Assembly: GCA_030065155.1 (NCBI GenBank)
Contig: JASJDI010000009.1
Location: forward strand, 1 to 37,178
Reading direction: 5' to 3'
Length of the DNA stretch: 37,178 bases
Source of the DNA: Xenococcaceae cyanobacterium MO_188.B29
GTDB taxonomy: Bacteria > Cyanobacteriota > Cyanobacteriia > Cyanobacteriales > Xenococcaceae
Part shown: one piece after another, positions 17,856 to 27,700 of the stretch
How positions within the stretch are numbered: the first letter of the stretch is position 1
How the letters are laid out: every line of letters begins with the position of its first letter
Position numbers and translations under genes: made by a program
The notes under the pieces: generated by a model
The model's input: the letters and a program-made list of their open reading frames with translations, nothing else
Databases searched by the model: none
Told to the model about the DNA's origin: nothing

Positions 17856-18578
17856 ATGCTACTTATGAAAATCAACTTTTATGATCGAGATAACCAGGAA
17901 CAAAAACAGCCAAATCAAAAATGCTTGAACCTCACCTATGATTCGGTGAGACAAGACTCTTATTCTCTACCTTGGCTAGAACAAGTTGAGCAGCAATTGA
18001 GATCCTCTGTAGAACAAAAAGTTGCTCAAGGTAACTATGCAGTGGCGATCGCTCTATTAAACCAATTACTAGAGATTCGTCCTGATAGTGCTATAGACTA
18101 TAATAATCGGGGTTTGATGCACTTTCGTAATAACCAAATCATCGAAGCTTTTGCCGATTTGACCAAAGCTTTAGCAATCGATCCTAAACTCGACAGTGCT
18201 TATAACAATAGAGCTAATTGCCATGCTGCTCAAGGCAATTTAGATGATGCTATTTCTGATTATGATACTGCCTTAGACTTGAATCCTGGCAATGTCCGTG
18301 CTTGGATCAATCAAGGCATTACTTTTCGAGAAATGGGTATGTATGAACTAGCGATCGAAAATTTTGATATCGCTTCAGTTTTAGGTAATACCTTACAAGC
18401 AAGAATCTATGGAGAAAGAGGAAGAGCCTATCATCTCAGAGGAGATTGGAACTGTGCTGTTGCCGATTATCAACAGGCGATGGATCTTCTTTTAGCTAGA
18501 GAAGATCTCAGTAACTATCGAGAAAAAGTAGAAGGCTGGTTTAGTGAGCTACTCTATCCTCTCAAATTTACTAGTTAA
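17856..18578 (+). CDS. Tetratricopeptide-repeat protein (240 aa)
   Basis: I chose the ATG at 17856, preceded by AGAAAGG; the frame extends to a TTG at 17802 with no ribosome-binding site. The N-terminal 60 residues are not repeat-like. Four or five TPR units follow, including AIALLNQLLEIRPDSAIDYN, DLTKALAIDPKLDSAYNNRA, AISDYDTALDLNPGNVRAW and AIENFDIASVLGN, ending with an incomplete unit (AVADYQQAMDLLL). It is probably a cytoplasmic protein-interaction scaffold; the partner is unknown. It converges with the 119-aa gene across a shared hairpin. Confidence 0.85.
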   Translation: MLLMKINFYDRDNQEQKQPNQKCLNLTYDSVRQDSYSLPWLEQVEQQLRSSVEQKVAQGNYAVAIALLNQLLEIRPDSAIDYNNRGLMHFRNNQIIEAFADLTKALAIDPKLDSAYNNRANCHAAQGNLDDAISDYDTALDLNPGNVRAWINQGITFREMGMYELAIENFDIASVLGNTLQARIYGERGRAYHLRGDWNCAVADYQQAMDLLLAREDLSNYREKVEGWFSELLYPLKFTS

Positions 18579-18590
18579 AAATAGCTCACT

Positions 18591-18620
18591 TTGTGCTTGT
18601 AGTTAATTATCAAAGCACAA
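18591..18620. terminator. Convergent-gene hairpin
   Basis: TTGTGCTT (18591-18598) and AAGCACAA (18613-18620) are perfect complements with a 14-nt loop. It lies 12 bp past the TPR gene stop and 20 bp past the stop of the convergent gene at 18640. Weak T/A tracts lie on both sides. It is a likely bidirectional terminator. Confidence 0.45.
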
Positions 18621-18639
18621 TCAAAATTTATTAGGTGTT

Positions 18640-18999
18640 TTATTTTTGCTCTTGATTCAGCCAGAAAACCAGACTTTGATGGGGAGCTAGTCTAGGACTA
18701 TATTCTTCCATCAGATTTTGGCTTTGGTGAGGATCGAAATTACGGTTCAATTCCGCTTTTAATTTCCCTACTCTTTTTTCTGTTTCTTGCACTTGAGCAT
18801 TAATTTCTCGAAGTTTGGCTTGCTGAGAAAAATGATAAGGTACAAGCCTAACTAAAGCTGCGATCGCTCCAATAGCTAAAATCCAACTAAATACTAATTT
18901 AATTGTCACCTCAACTTTAATATCTTGATAATAATCGGAATTACTTCTAGGATTAGATTTACGGAGTTTTTTTGGTTGTGGATGGGAAGATAAATTCAT
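18640..18999 (-). CDS. One-TM coiled-coil protein (119 aa)
   Basis: The basic N-terminus (about 30 residues, KKLRKSNPRSN) is followed by one TM helix (about 33-52, TIKLVFSWILAIGAIAALV), a coiled coil (about 57-90, LREINAQVQETEKRVGKLKAEL) and a short tail. This bitopic short-coiled-coil layout is the one seen in FtsL/DivIC/FtsB-type divisome proteins, but no sequence hallmark proves it. It is probably a conserved cyanobacterial membrane protein of unknown role. Confidence 0.6.
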   Translation of the reverse strand: MNLSSHPQPKKLRKSNPRSNSDYYQDIKVEVTIKLVFSWILAIGAIAALVRLVPYHFSQQAKLREINAQVQETEKRVGKLKAELNRNFDPHQSQNLMEEYSPRLAPHQSLVFWLNQEQK

Positions 19000-19208
19000 A
19001 GGCTTTAATTAGTAGAGAGCAAGCTAAGCGATCGGGAATTACAGGTAAGAACAGACAAATGACCACAAACGGATGGCGGCGTGCTACCGTAACCCTCACA
19101 ACTCAAATAGATTGTTTTCGCAAAATTCACTACTGCTTGGTTTTCGCATCAATCATAACCTAACTAATAGTAAATTAATCCCCTTGTAATATCTATAAAG
19201 ATTGCCAA

Positions 19209-19295
19209 CGGAGAGAGGGGGATTCGAACCCCCGTCGGGTGTGACCCCGAAGCGGTTTTCGAGACCGCCGCATTCAACCACTCTGCCATCTCTCC
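19209..19295 (-). tRNA. trnS: tRNA-Ser (anticodon CGA)
   Basis: On the minus strand the acceptor arms GGAGAGA and TCTCTCC pair fully. The anticodon stem GCGGT/ACCGC closes the loop CTCGAAA, giving anticodon CGA, which reads UCG serine codons. The long variable arm (CTTCGGGGTCACACCCGACG region) and the T loop GGTTCGAATCC are typical of class II tRNA-Ser. The discriminator is G and CCA is not encoded. Length is 87 nt. Confidence 0.95.
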
Positions 19296-19847
19296 AAGAT
19301 TTTGAGTGTACTTTGTTATTTTACTGATATTTAGAAAATATTGACTACTTTTTTGGGGATTTTTGCTGCTATTTATAAAATCTATCAAGATCGAGGTTTT
19401 TCAACTGATAAGATATAGTCTAATCTTAGTTGTTCTAAACAAAAAAATTATGTTAATTTTTAGCAGAAAATTATTAACAATCAACTGAACTTATCTAACT
19501 AGCTCGTAATCCTAATAGGAGACTAGTTAACTTATCATTAAGATAATAAATTTAAAATAGCAATCAGTTTTATTATTTATCTGGATCAAACTGATTCTTG
19601 ATAGAAATTGAGCAAGAAGTATCCAAATTTACATTTTGCTTAAATCAAGCTCATAAGCCGAGTTGTTATAAGGATTAAGAGTTTTCAAATTCAATTTTTT
19701 GAGAGTCAAAAAACTCTCAAAGCAGATCTTGATGCGATAAGGTAACAGAGGCAAGTTTTCTAGGTTGATTATCTGAATAATTACAGAACAAAAAAAAGTT
19801 TTTCTGTTGTAAACCTCTCATTAATTAAATTATCAAAAATAATCAAA
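19296..19847. other. AT-rich intergenic region with one hairpin
   Basis: About 550 bp before the large DUF4347 gene. It contains a perfect hairpin TTTGAGAGT (19698-19706), loop CAAAAA, ACTCTCAAA (19713-19721), about 125 bp before the start; this could be a terminator-like or leader element. Nothing else was recognised. Confidence 0.5.
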
Positions 19848-22800
19848 GTGAAAACAATCTCTACAGTATCTCGTTGCAATGCAATTATGGCTAGTAAAAG
19901 TCCGCATAGTCTAGTTTTTATCGATTCGAGGGTTAAGGAATATCAAAGCTTGATTGCTGGTATCAAACCTAGAATGATGCCTATTGTACTCAGAGACGAC
20001 GAGGACGGAATAGCACAAATCACAACAATCCTAGCAGAACATCTCGATCTAGACACAATTCATATTGTTTCTCATGGTAGTCCAGGGAGTCTACAACTAG
20101 GTAATACAAGATTAAGTCTTGAAACTCTCAAAAAATATTATTATCAACTACAGCAGTGGGGTAAAGCATTAGGTACAAAGGGGGAAATTCTACTCTATGG
20201 CTGTCAAGTAGCAGCAGATGAGGGTATTAATTTTCTTAAAGAATTAAAAAAAATAGTTGGAGGAGAAATCGCTGCCTCAAGTAATTTGACAGGAAGGGCT
20301 GCTGAAGGTGGAAATTGGAATTTAGAGGTGACAACAGGAAAAATAACTTCTGTTTTAGCCTTTGAGCCAGAAGTACTTTCTACCTATCCCTCAGTGTTAG
20401 CAACAGATGAAGAGCTAATTTTTGCAGAAGACTTTTCTGAGGCTATAGAAACTACTGCTCCACCAGGATGGACGATCGAAGTGCTTGAAGGCAACCCAGA
20501 AACAGACCTTTGGCGTTTCGATAATCCAGGAGAGCGGAGTTTTCTTGATTTTTTTAGTGGCTTTGATGGTAATTTTGCCGTTTATGATAGCGATGCTCTC
20601 TCTGATGATGGAGTGGCAGAAAGCGTTATTCTAACATCCCCAGTATTTGATGCTTCAGGTTCAGCAGAAATGTACCTGTTGTTCGATCAGTATTATGATG
20701 GAATTGCAGCAGGAGAAAATGCCAGCCAAATTTATATAGAAACTTCTACCGATGGAGATAACTGGGAACAAGTTTATTTCTCAGACACAGGAGAGACTCT
20801 AACTGTTGCACCAACAATCGATCTGAGCGAAACCCTAGCAGGAGAAGAGAATGCCCAAATCCGCTTTCGCTTTGATGGTAATTGGTCTTCTTTGTGGGCA
20901 ATTGATAATATTCAGGTATTTAATGCCCCAGGTATTAAAGAACCAACCCAACTAGTGGGAGTTAGTGAAGATAATGTTCCCGATCCTCTCAATTTAACTT
21001 ATGTTCTCAAAAGCCCACCAACGGCAGATGTTAAGTTAGAGTTTAAAGTAGACGAAGAGCAACTTCAGTCGATCGATCCGCTTATTTTTACTTCTGATAA
21101 CTGGTTTGAGCCTCAGACTTCTGTGGTTGAGGCAGTAATGGATGAGATTCCTGAAGGTGTAGATACTAGTATGGTAAGTGTCACCGTAACTAGCGAAGAC
21201 CCCAACTATGATGGGTTAGATCTACAAGATGTTGCAGTGCAAATTACCGATGGGGTAATTCCCGGCTTTACCAGCTACCGCACAGTAGAACAGACTTTTG
21301 CAGACCTGGAAAATTTAGCAGAAGCCAACCCAGAGATTGCTGACTGGATCGATATTGGTGATAGCTACGATAAAATTACCTCTGGCGGTTCAGATGGTTA
21401 CGACATTTACGCGATCGAATTAACTAACAAAAATAGTGGCATTGAAGATAAACCTACTTTATATATTCAAGGGGGACTTCACGCCCGCGAATATAGCCCA
21501 GTAGAAATGGTTACTCGCTTTGCCGAAGAATTAGTTGAAGGCTATGGGGAAGATGCGGATATAACCTGGCTACTAGATTATCATAAAGTTTCGATCGTTC
21601 CTATTGCTAACCCTGATGGACGCAAGTTTGCCGAACAAGGATATCTATGGCGGAAAAATACTAACCCCAATCCACCACCAGGAGAAGAGCCAGCATCTTT
21701 TCCTAATTATGGGGTTGACTTGAATCGTAACTTTGATAGCAAATGGGGTGAGATCCCAGGGGGTTCAAGTGGTAATCCTGCTAGTAATACTTATCGTGGT
21801 ACAGAAGCTTTTTCTGAACCAGAAACCCAAGCAGTAAGAGATTATGTCACCTCCTTATTTCCCGATCGAAGAGGAGAGGGCGACTTTGATGCAGCACCTG
21901 ATGATACCACAGGAGTTTTTCTAGATGTTCATAGCTTCGGTAATTTATTTTTGTATCCTAATGGCTGGACAACATTACCTGCGGGAAACAAAAAAGGACT
22001 AGAAACTCTGGGTAGAAAGTTTGGTTATTTCAGTGGCACAGACGGAGAAGCCTACGATGTAGCACAAGCAGTTGGTCTTTATCCCACAGACGGTGCTGCT
22101 GATGACTGGGCGTATGGAGAATTAGGAGTTGCTAGTTATACTTTTGAACTAGGAACATGGTTTTTTCAAGATACTGAGTATTTTGAATCAACCATTGTTC
22201 CTGAAATCATGCCTACTTTTATGTATGCAGCCAAGTCTGCCCATCGTCCTTATCAGACTCCTTTCGGTCCCGATACCATTGAAGTTAGTACTGATTTAGC
22301 TCAGGTGGTAGCTGGGACAGAAGTTATCCTTAATGCTACAGCAGACGACACCCGCTACAACGACGGTGATACAGATCCTCAAGATTCAGGAGACGAGCCA
22401 GTACAAAATATTGCTCAAGCTCGTTATAGTATTGATTCTCCTTCTTGGATCGAAGGTACGGAGTTTTTCTCTTTAGAATCGGTGGATGGAGATTTAGATA
22501 GTTCCATTGAACAGCTTACTGCTACTATCGATACCAGCGATTTAGCACCTGGTCGTCATACTGTATTTATCGAAAGTCAAGATGCTAATGGTAATTTTGG
22601 CGTACCTACAGCAGTTTTTATCGATGTTATTGATTTTCCCGAAGAGGCAGAGATAACGAAAGGTAGTGATGAAGCGGAACTCCTTAAAGGAACTAAAGGA
22701 GAAGAGGTTATTTACGGTCTTGGGGGAGATGATACTATAGCTGGTCATCTTGGTGACGATCTAATTTTTGGGAATGCTGGAGATGATTTATTGCGAGGTG

Positions 22801-23234
22801 ATGGTAATCGCCTTTTACCCACAGGGAAAGATGGTGGCAATGACCTGATTTATGGTGGTGATGGAGATGATTTTCTTGACGGCAAAGGTGGAGATGATAC
22901 CTTGTACGGCGAGGATGGAGAGGATTACCTACTTGGCAATGTCGGAGATGACTTTATTGCTGGTGGTTATGGAAATGATACTTTAGTGGGAGATGATTTG
23001 TATTCCTCTCAAGGAAATGATATTTTTGTCCTTGCCAGTGAGGGAACAGATGTTATCTTAGACTTTACTGTTGGCGATGACTTAATTGAGTTGCCAGAAG
23101 AAATCACTTTTAGTCAACTGAGTATTACCCAAGACCGTCAAGATACCCTAATTGATATAGATGATCTGACTCTAGCAGTCTTAAGAGATGTGGATTCTAC
23201 CACTATTACTCAATCATCTTTTGTTTCTGTTTAA
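19848..23234 (+). CDS. Secreted DUF4347 / M14 zinc carboxypeptidase / RTX-repeat protein
   Basis: An 1128-residue multidomain protein. DUF4347 spans about 20-185 (SLVFIDSRVKEYQSLIAG, HIVSHGSPGSLQLG, LLYGCQVAADEG). A beta-rich, MAM/concanavalin-like region covers about 190-360, then a Calx-beta-like stretch 365-470. The peptidase M14 domain covers about 475-800: Zn ligands His545 and Glu548 in GGLHAREY, Asn626-Arg627 in DLNRNF, His695 in LDVHSFG and catalytic Glu767 in YTFELGTW. A beta-sandwich follows, then RTX Ca2+-binding nonapeptides (about 950-1050, GGDGDD). All key M14 residues are present. RTX repeats imply type I secretion and folding in external Ca2+. There is no Sec signal. The start is GTG at 19848, or ATG at 19887 (MASKSPHSLVFID), which may be the true one. 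Confidence 0.9.
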   Translation: MKTISTVSRCNAIMASKSPHSLVFIDSRVKEYQSLIAGIKPRMMPIVLRDDEDGIAQITTILAEHLDLDTIHIVSHGSPGSLQLGNTRLSLETLKKYYYQLQQWGKALGTKGEILLYGCQVAADEGINFLKELKKIVGGEIAASSNLTGRAAEGGNWNLEVTTGKITSVLAFEPEVLSTYPSVLATDEELIFAEDFSEAIETTAPPGWTIEVLEGNPETDLWRFDNPGERSFLDFFSGFDGNFAVYDSDALSDDGVAESVILTSPVFDASGSAEMYLLFDQYYDGIAAGENASQIYIETSTDGDNWEQVYFSDTGETLTVAPTIDLSETLAGEENAQIRFRFDGNWSSLWAIDNIQVFNAPGIKEPTQLVGVSEDNVPDPLNLTYVLKSPPTADVKLEFKVDEEQLQSIDPLIFTSDNWFEPQTSVVEAVMDEIPEGVDTSMVSVTVTSEDPNYDGLDLQDVAVQITDGVIPGFTSYRTVEQTFADLENLAEANPEIADWIDIGDSYDKITSGGSDGYDIYAIELTNKNSGIEDKPTLYIQGGLHAREYSPVEMVTRFAEELVEGYGEDADITWLLDYHKVSIVPIANPDGRKFAEQGYLWRKNTNPNPPPGEEPASFPNYGVDLNRNFDSKWGEIPGGSSGNPASNTYRGTEAFSEPETQAVRDYVTSLFPDRRGEGDFDAAPDDTTGVFLDVHSFGNLFLYPNGWTTLPAGNKKGLETLGRKFGYFSGTDGEAYDVAQAVGLYPTDGAADDWAYGELGVASYTFELGTWFFQDTEYFESTIVPEIMPTFMYAAKSAHRPYQTPFGPDTIEVSTDLAQVVAGTEVILNATADDTRYNDGDTDPQDSGDEPVQNIAQARYSIDSPSWIEGTEFFSLESVDGDLDSSIEQLTATIDTSDLAPGRHTVFIESQDANGNFGVPTAVFIDVIDFPEEAEITKGSDEAELLKGTKGEEVIYGLGGDDTIAGHLGDDLIFGNAGDDLLRGDGNRLLPTGKDGGNDLIYGGDGDDFLDGKGGDDTLYGEDGEDYLLGNVGDDFIAGGYGNDTLVGDDLYSSQGNDIFVLASEGTDVILDFTVGDDLIELPEEITFSQLSITQDRQDTLIDIDDLTLAVLRDVDSTTITQSSFVSV

Positions 23235-23285
23235 AAGAAAGCTATGGGGAACGAAAAGATCTTCTCGGCGACTTCCCCCTCTTCC

Positions 23286-23438
23286 CAATACTGTTCGGTT
23301 AATAAGGTTGTCTGTTGAGACAGAGAGAGGGAAGACAAGGGAGATAAGGGAGATAGGGGAGAAATTGCTTCCCACACTGCCCCTACCTCCCACACTTCCT
23401 AATTCCATTCAGTTTTCAGGCTTATCCGAATAGTATTG
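23286..23438 (+). mobile_element. MITE-like element, family A, copy 1 (153 bp)
   Basis: The left end CAATACTGTTCGGTTAA and right end CTTATCCGAATAGTATTG are inverted repeats; the same ends bound a second element at 30612-30715. The interior holds purine-rich AAGGGAGAT units in tandem (about 23337-23363). There is no transposase. It lies 51 bp past the stop of the RTX gene and before the metK stop. Confidence 0.7.
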
Positions 23439-23494
23439 CCTCTCTTCCCAAACTCCCTACACCTACCTCAATTGATCAATTTAAACTTGTTAGA

Positions 23495-24700
23495 CTACTG
23501 CTTTGTCAAGAGCGGAATTTTGTCAGTTTCTTCCCAAGGCACTAAGCCGATATCTGTTCTACCTACGTGACCGTAAGTTGCTAGTTGTTTATAAAATCCT
23601 CCTTTGATCAGTGCTGGCAAAAATCTCAGATTAAATTGTTTGATTATTCCTGCTAGTCGGAAATCAAAATGTTTTTCCAGCAAAACTTTAATTTCTTCAT
23701 CAGTGATTTTTCCCGTGCCAAAGGTTTCTACTTGAATACTCACTGGTCGCGCCCATCCAATGGAATAGCTAAGCTGTACTTCACATTCCTCTGCTAAGCC
23801 TGCTGCTACTACGTTTTTGGCAGCGTAGCGAGCAGCATAAGCTCCTACTCGATCGATTCTAGTTGGGTCTTTGCCACTGAGGGCTGCACCACTGTGTCTT
23901 GAATACTCGCCGTAGGTATCGATCGCGTTTTTTCTCCCTGTAACACCAGAATGAGCAGCAGGGCCACCAATAATAAAAGACCCATCTGGATTAATAAAGA
24001 TCCTTGTATCTTGGTCTGGTTTGATAATCTCCGTCTCAAAGACAGGTTCAATAACTGTGGCGCGAATATCTTGTTGCAATTGTTTGAGGTCTGGACTAGC
24101 TATATGATTGAGTGGGTACTGACTGGCAATAATCGTAATGCTATGGATACGATGGGGTTGGCGATCGCGATATTCTACTCCGACTTGAGTTTTGCCATCG
24201 GGAGTGAGATAGGGAAGAATATTTTTCACTCTTACTTCTCTGAGTCTTCTAGCTAGTTGATGTGCCAACCAAATCGGTAGAGGCATCAGAACTGGTGTTT
24301 GATTGCAAGCAAAGCCAAATACTGTAGCTTGGTTTTTGACTACTATCTCTTCTATTTCTGCATCAGAGAGCTTTTGTTCATCAAAGTGACGATACTCACT
24401 AGGAGGTAATTCTTTCAGGCTAGTGACAATACTACAAGTCTTGGCACTGAAAGAAGATTCTTCGTAACCTACTTGTTTAATTACTTGTCGGGCAACTTTG
24501 GTAAAGTCGATGAGTGCGTCGGATTCAAACCTTGCTGCAATAAAGACAATAGCCGTTGCCACGGCACATTCCGTCACCACTCGTGTAAAAGGGTCGTGTC
24601 GCAAAAAATGATCGACGATCGCGTCACTAATGCGATCGCATAGTTTATCGGGATGTCCTTCAGTGACAGATTCGGAGGTAAACATAAAATCTCGTTTCAT
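23495..24700 (-). CDS. metK: S-adenosylmethionine synthetase, divergent variant
   Basis: A 401-residue methionine adenosyltransferase (ATP + L-Met to SAM). Conserved features are FTSESVTEGHPDK with His16 and Asp18, PDGKTQV (Lys170), TGRK (Arg256-Lys257), DTYG, SGKDP (Lys277) and YAARYAAKNVVAAGLA. Two segments differ from the standard enzyme: the GAGDQG loop reads VVKNQA (Asp to Asn123), and GGPxGDxGLTGRK reads GGPAAHSGVTGRK (Gly-Asp to Ala-His250). Both Asp positions face substrate in E. coli MetK, so kinetics or specificity may differ. AGGAG lies before the ATG. It starts 26 bp after the P-type ATPase stop on the same strand, so it is probably co-transcribed with it. It may not be the only metK of the organism. 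Confidence 0.88.
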   Translation of the reverse strand: MKRDFMFTSESVTEGHPDKLCDRISDAIVDHFLRHDPFTRVVTECAVATAIVFIAARFESDALIDFTKVARQVIKQVGYEESSFSAKTCSIVTSLKELPPSEYRHFDEQKLSDAEIEEIVVKNQATVFGFACNQTPVLMPLPIWLAHQLARRLREVRVKNILPYLTPDGKTQVGVEYRDRQPHRIHSITIIASQYPLNHIASPDLKQLQQDIRATVIEPVFETEIIKPDQDTRIFINPDGSFIIGGPAAHSGVTGRKNAIDTYGEYSRHSGAALSGKDPTRIDRVGAYAARYAAKNVVAAGLAEECEVQLSYSIGWARPVSIQVETFGTGKITDEEIKVLLEKHFDFRLAGIIKQFNLRFLPALIKGGFYKQLATYGHVGRTDIGLVPWEETDKIPLLTKQ

Positions 24701-24726
24701 AGTTTTTCTCCTAATTGAACAAGAGG

Positions 24727-27700
24727 CTACTCACTACTAACCTTTTTAGTCCCTTCATTAAATAAGAGGGGCAGTAAAGCACTGTTGCTAATCACTACAC
24801 CATCAAGCAGATTGAGAGGGGTAACTTGTAGTAGATTTCTCAAACCAGGAATAACTAAGCAGATTAGTTGGAGAGTAAGAGAACCCCCAAGCGCAAAGGT
24901 TAAATAATGATTTGGTGGTAACTGGAGCGTACTTAAAGGTTTAGTAGAACGACAGCTTAAAGCATGGATTAACTGACCCGTAACCAAGCTCATAAAGGCA
25001 ATAGAACTAGCATGGGGACTAATTCCATAGCGGGCAATACCATAGCCATAGGCTGCCATAGTACTTACAGACAACACACTGGACTCAGAGATAATCCGTT
25101 GGAATTCCTGAGAATTGAGAATTGGTTCTTCGGGAGAGCGAGGCGGTACGTGAAGTACTTCTGGTTCTGGAGGTTCTAGGGCTAATGCCAAACCAGGAAA
25201 GATATCAGTTACCATATTAAGCCACAGCAATTGCATCGCATTAAGAGGTTGTCCCAATCCCACTCCATTAGCCAACAGCATGACCATAATCTCGCTCAGG
25301 TTGGTAGATAAGAGAAAATGGACAGATTTGCGAATATTGTTATAAATTGTCCGCCCTTGGCTCACGGCAATAATCATAGTTTCTAAGCGGTCATCTTCTA
25401 AAACCACGTCTGCTACTTCTCTAGCTGCATCGGTTCCAGCATGACCCATAGCGATGCCTACTTCTGCTGCTTTGAGGGCTGGCGCATCATTAATTCCATC
25501 TCCAGTCATAGCGACAATTTTTCCTGCTTGCTGGAGTGCCTGAACGATTTGCAGTTTATTAACTGGACTGATCCGGGCAAAAACCTGGACGCGATCGCAC
25601 AATCCTTTCATTACTTCGGAGTCGAGATTATTTAGGTGATTTGAATCGAGAATTTCTAAAGGCTTTCCTTGACTTAAATTCAATTCCTTGCCAATAGCAT
25701 AAGCAGTGGGACTCTGATCTCCTGTAATCATTACTGTCTTAATTCCTGCCTGATGGAAAGAACCCATCAACTCTTTGACCCCCTGTCTGACTGGATCAGC
25801 CATACCTACCAATCCTAACCAAATGAGGCTTTCTGAGCATTCCACATCATCGATATGGGCATAGGCAGTACCTAACACTCGGAGAGCTTTACCTGCCATG
25901 CGCTCGTTTTCTACTTCGATCGCCTGTCTATCTGTTTCAGTGAGAAGAATTTGCTGACCTTGTTTGAGTTGGCAACAACAAAGTTCCAATACTTCTGTAG
26001 GACTACCCTTAACTGCTACTAATTTTTGCGATTCATGGACAGTATGAACAGTCCGCATAAAATTCTGCTCTTCTGAGCGATGCTTAATTTCTAAGCGAGG
26101 ATATTTGCCTTGTAATTCTAAGACATCAATGCCCGCAGCGATCGCCATTTCCATCAAAGCATTTTCGGTAGCCGAGCCATTAACTACATATTTGCCATTG
26201 CGATCGTTGTTGACTTTACTTTCATTACAGAGAATAGAAACGTGGATGAGTTTTAAAAGTTCATCACAGCTATAAGGATTGAGGGGTTCTCCTGCCAGCA
26301 GAAATTGTCCATTGGTAATTTCTATTCTTTGGCAATCGGTATGGAGTTCGACTACGGACATTTGATTGACTGTGAGTGTCCCTGTTTTATCCAGACAGAT
26401 AGTCTGCACCGAACCCAAAGCTTCTATGGCATCGAGACGACGAATCAACACATTATGTCTTCTCATTTTGCCAATTCCTAAAGCTAGGGTAGTGGTAGCA
26501 ACAGTAGGCAATCCTTCGGGCACGGCAGCAACAGCTAAAGAGATGGAGGTTTTGAGCATCTGAATTACACCATAACCTCGCAGCAATCCTAAAGCAAAAA
26601 CCAGACCGCAAACCCCACTGGATAAAAAGACGAGTTGACCGCCTACTCGATCGAGTTGACGTTCCATCGGCGTTTGGGGTACGGTAGTTTCTCCTACTAG
26701 AGTTTGAATGCGTCCCATTTCAGTTAATTGTCCTGTAGCTACTACTACTGCTAGTCCTTGTCCGCCAGTAACTAAAGTTCCTCGATACACCATGTTAACT
26801 CGTTCGGCTAAGGGAACATCTTTACCAGTTAAAGTTTGAGCAGTTTTGAGGACGGGAATACTTTCTCCTGTAAGAGCAGACTCATCAACCGTAAGGCTTG
26901 TGGCTTCAATTAATCTGGCATCAGCAGCAACATAACTACCAGGTTTGAGGACTAAAATATCGCCGATGACGATTTCTTGGGAGTTTATTGTAGTTAATTT
27001 ACTGTCTCTGATAGTCCAAGCCGAGGGATTGACTAAACTTTTGAGAGAATGAATAATCCGTTCAGATTGGCTTTCGGTAGCGTAACCCAGGATGGCATTG
27101 ATGACTACTACTCCCATAATCACCACTGCATCAATTATTCCTCCCGTAACTACAGATAGTCCTGCTGCTAGGGTTAGCAGGGCAACAGGCACAGATTTAA
27201 AGTAGTCAATAAAAATACTTAGTCCAGAGCGGGGTTGAGATTCAGCTAGAACATTCGCACCATATTTCTGGAGATTACCTTGTACCTTCTCTAAAGATAA
27301 TCCCGATTCCCTAGAAGTTTCTAACTCAGTTAAAATTGCTTCTGTTTCTTGAAGATGCCAGGATTGTAAAGGCATAAGATTCGATGATGTGGAGGTAGTT
27401 TCTGAATAGGTTGGGGTTAGCTTGCTCACTTCTTGAGGTAACAGCGAGTGGTGATTGCCTCTAAAACTACGCTGTATAGCTTGTTGGGGCTTTTGTCTAT
27501 ATTCTTTGACAATAGTGGCAATGAGCAAAGCGATCGCTTTAGGGTTAAGCTCTTGAGTAAATATAATCAGGATGTTACCAGACCAGGAGCTAGCACGAAC
27601 ATAATTAATTCCCGATCGCCTAGATAAACTAAATTCCAAATATTGTTGTAAATTGGCTGACCCTTGTAGCCCCCTTAGTTTGTAACGGACTCTTCCCCGT

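Noticed and set aside
19164-19388. 74-aa frame across the tRNA-Ser gene
   Set aside because: The tRNA explains the sequence; the frame is a by-product.
23188-23433. 81-aa frame after the RTX gene
   Set aside because: Mostly inside the MITE-like element; low-complexity translation.
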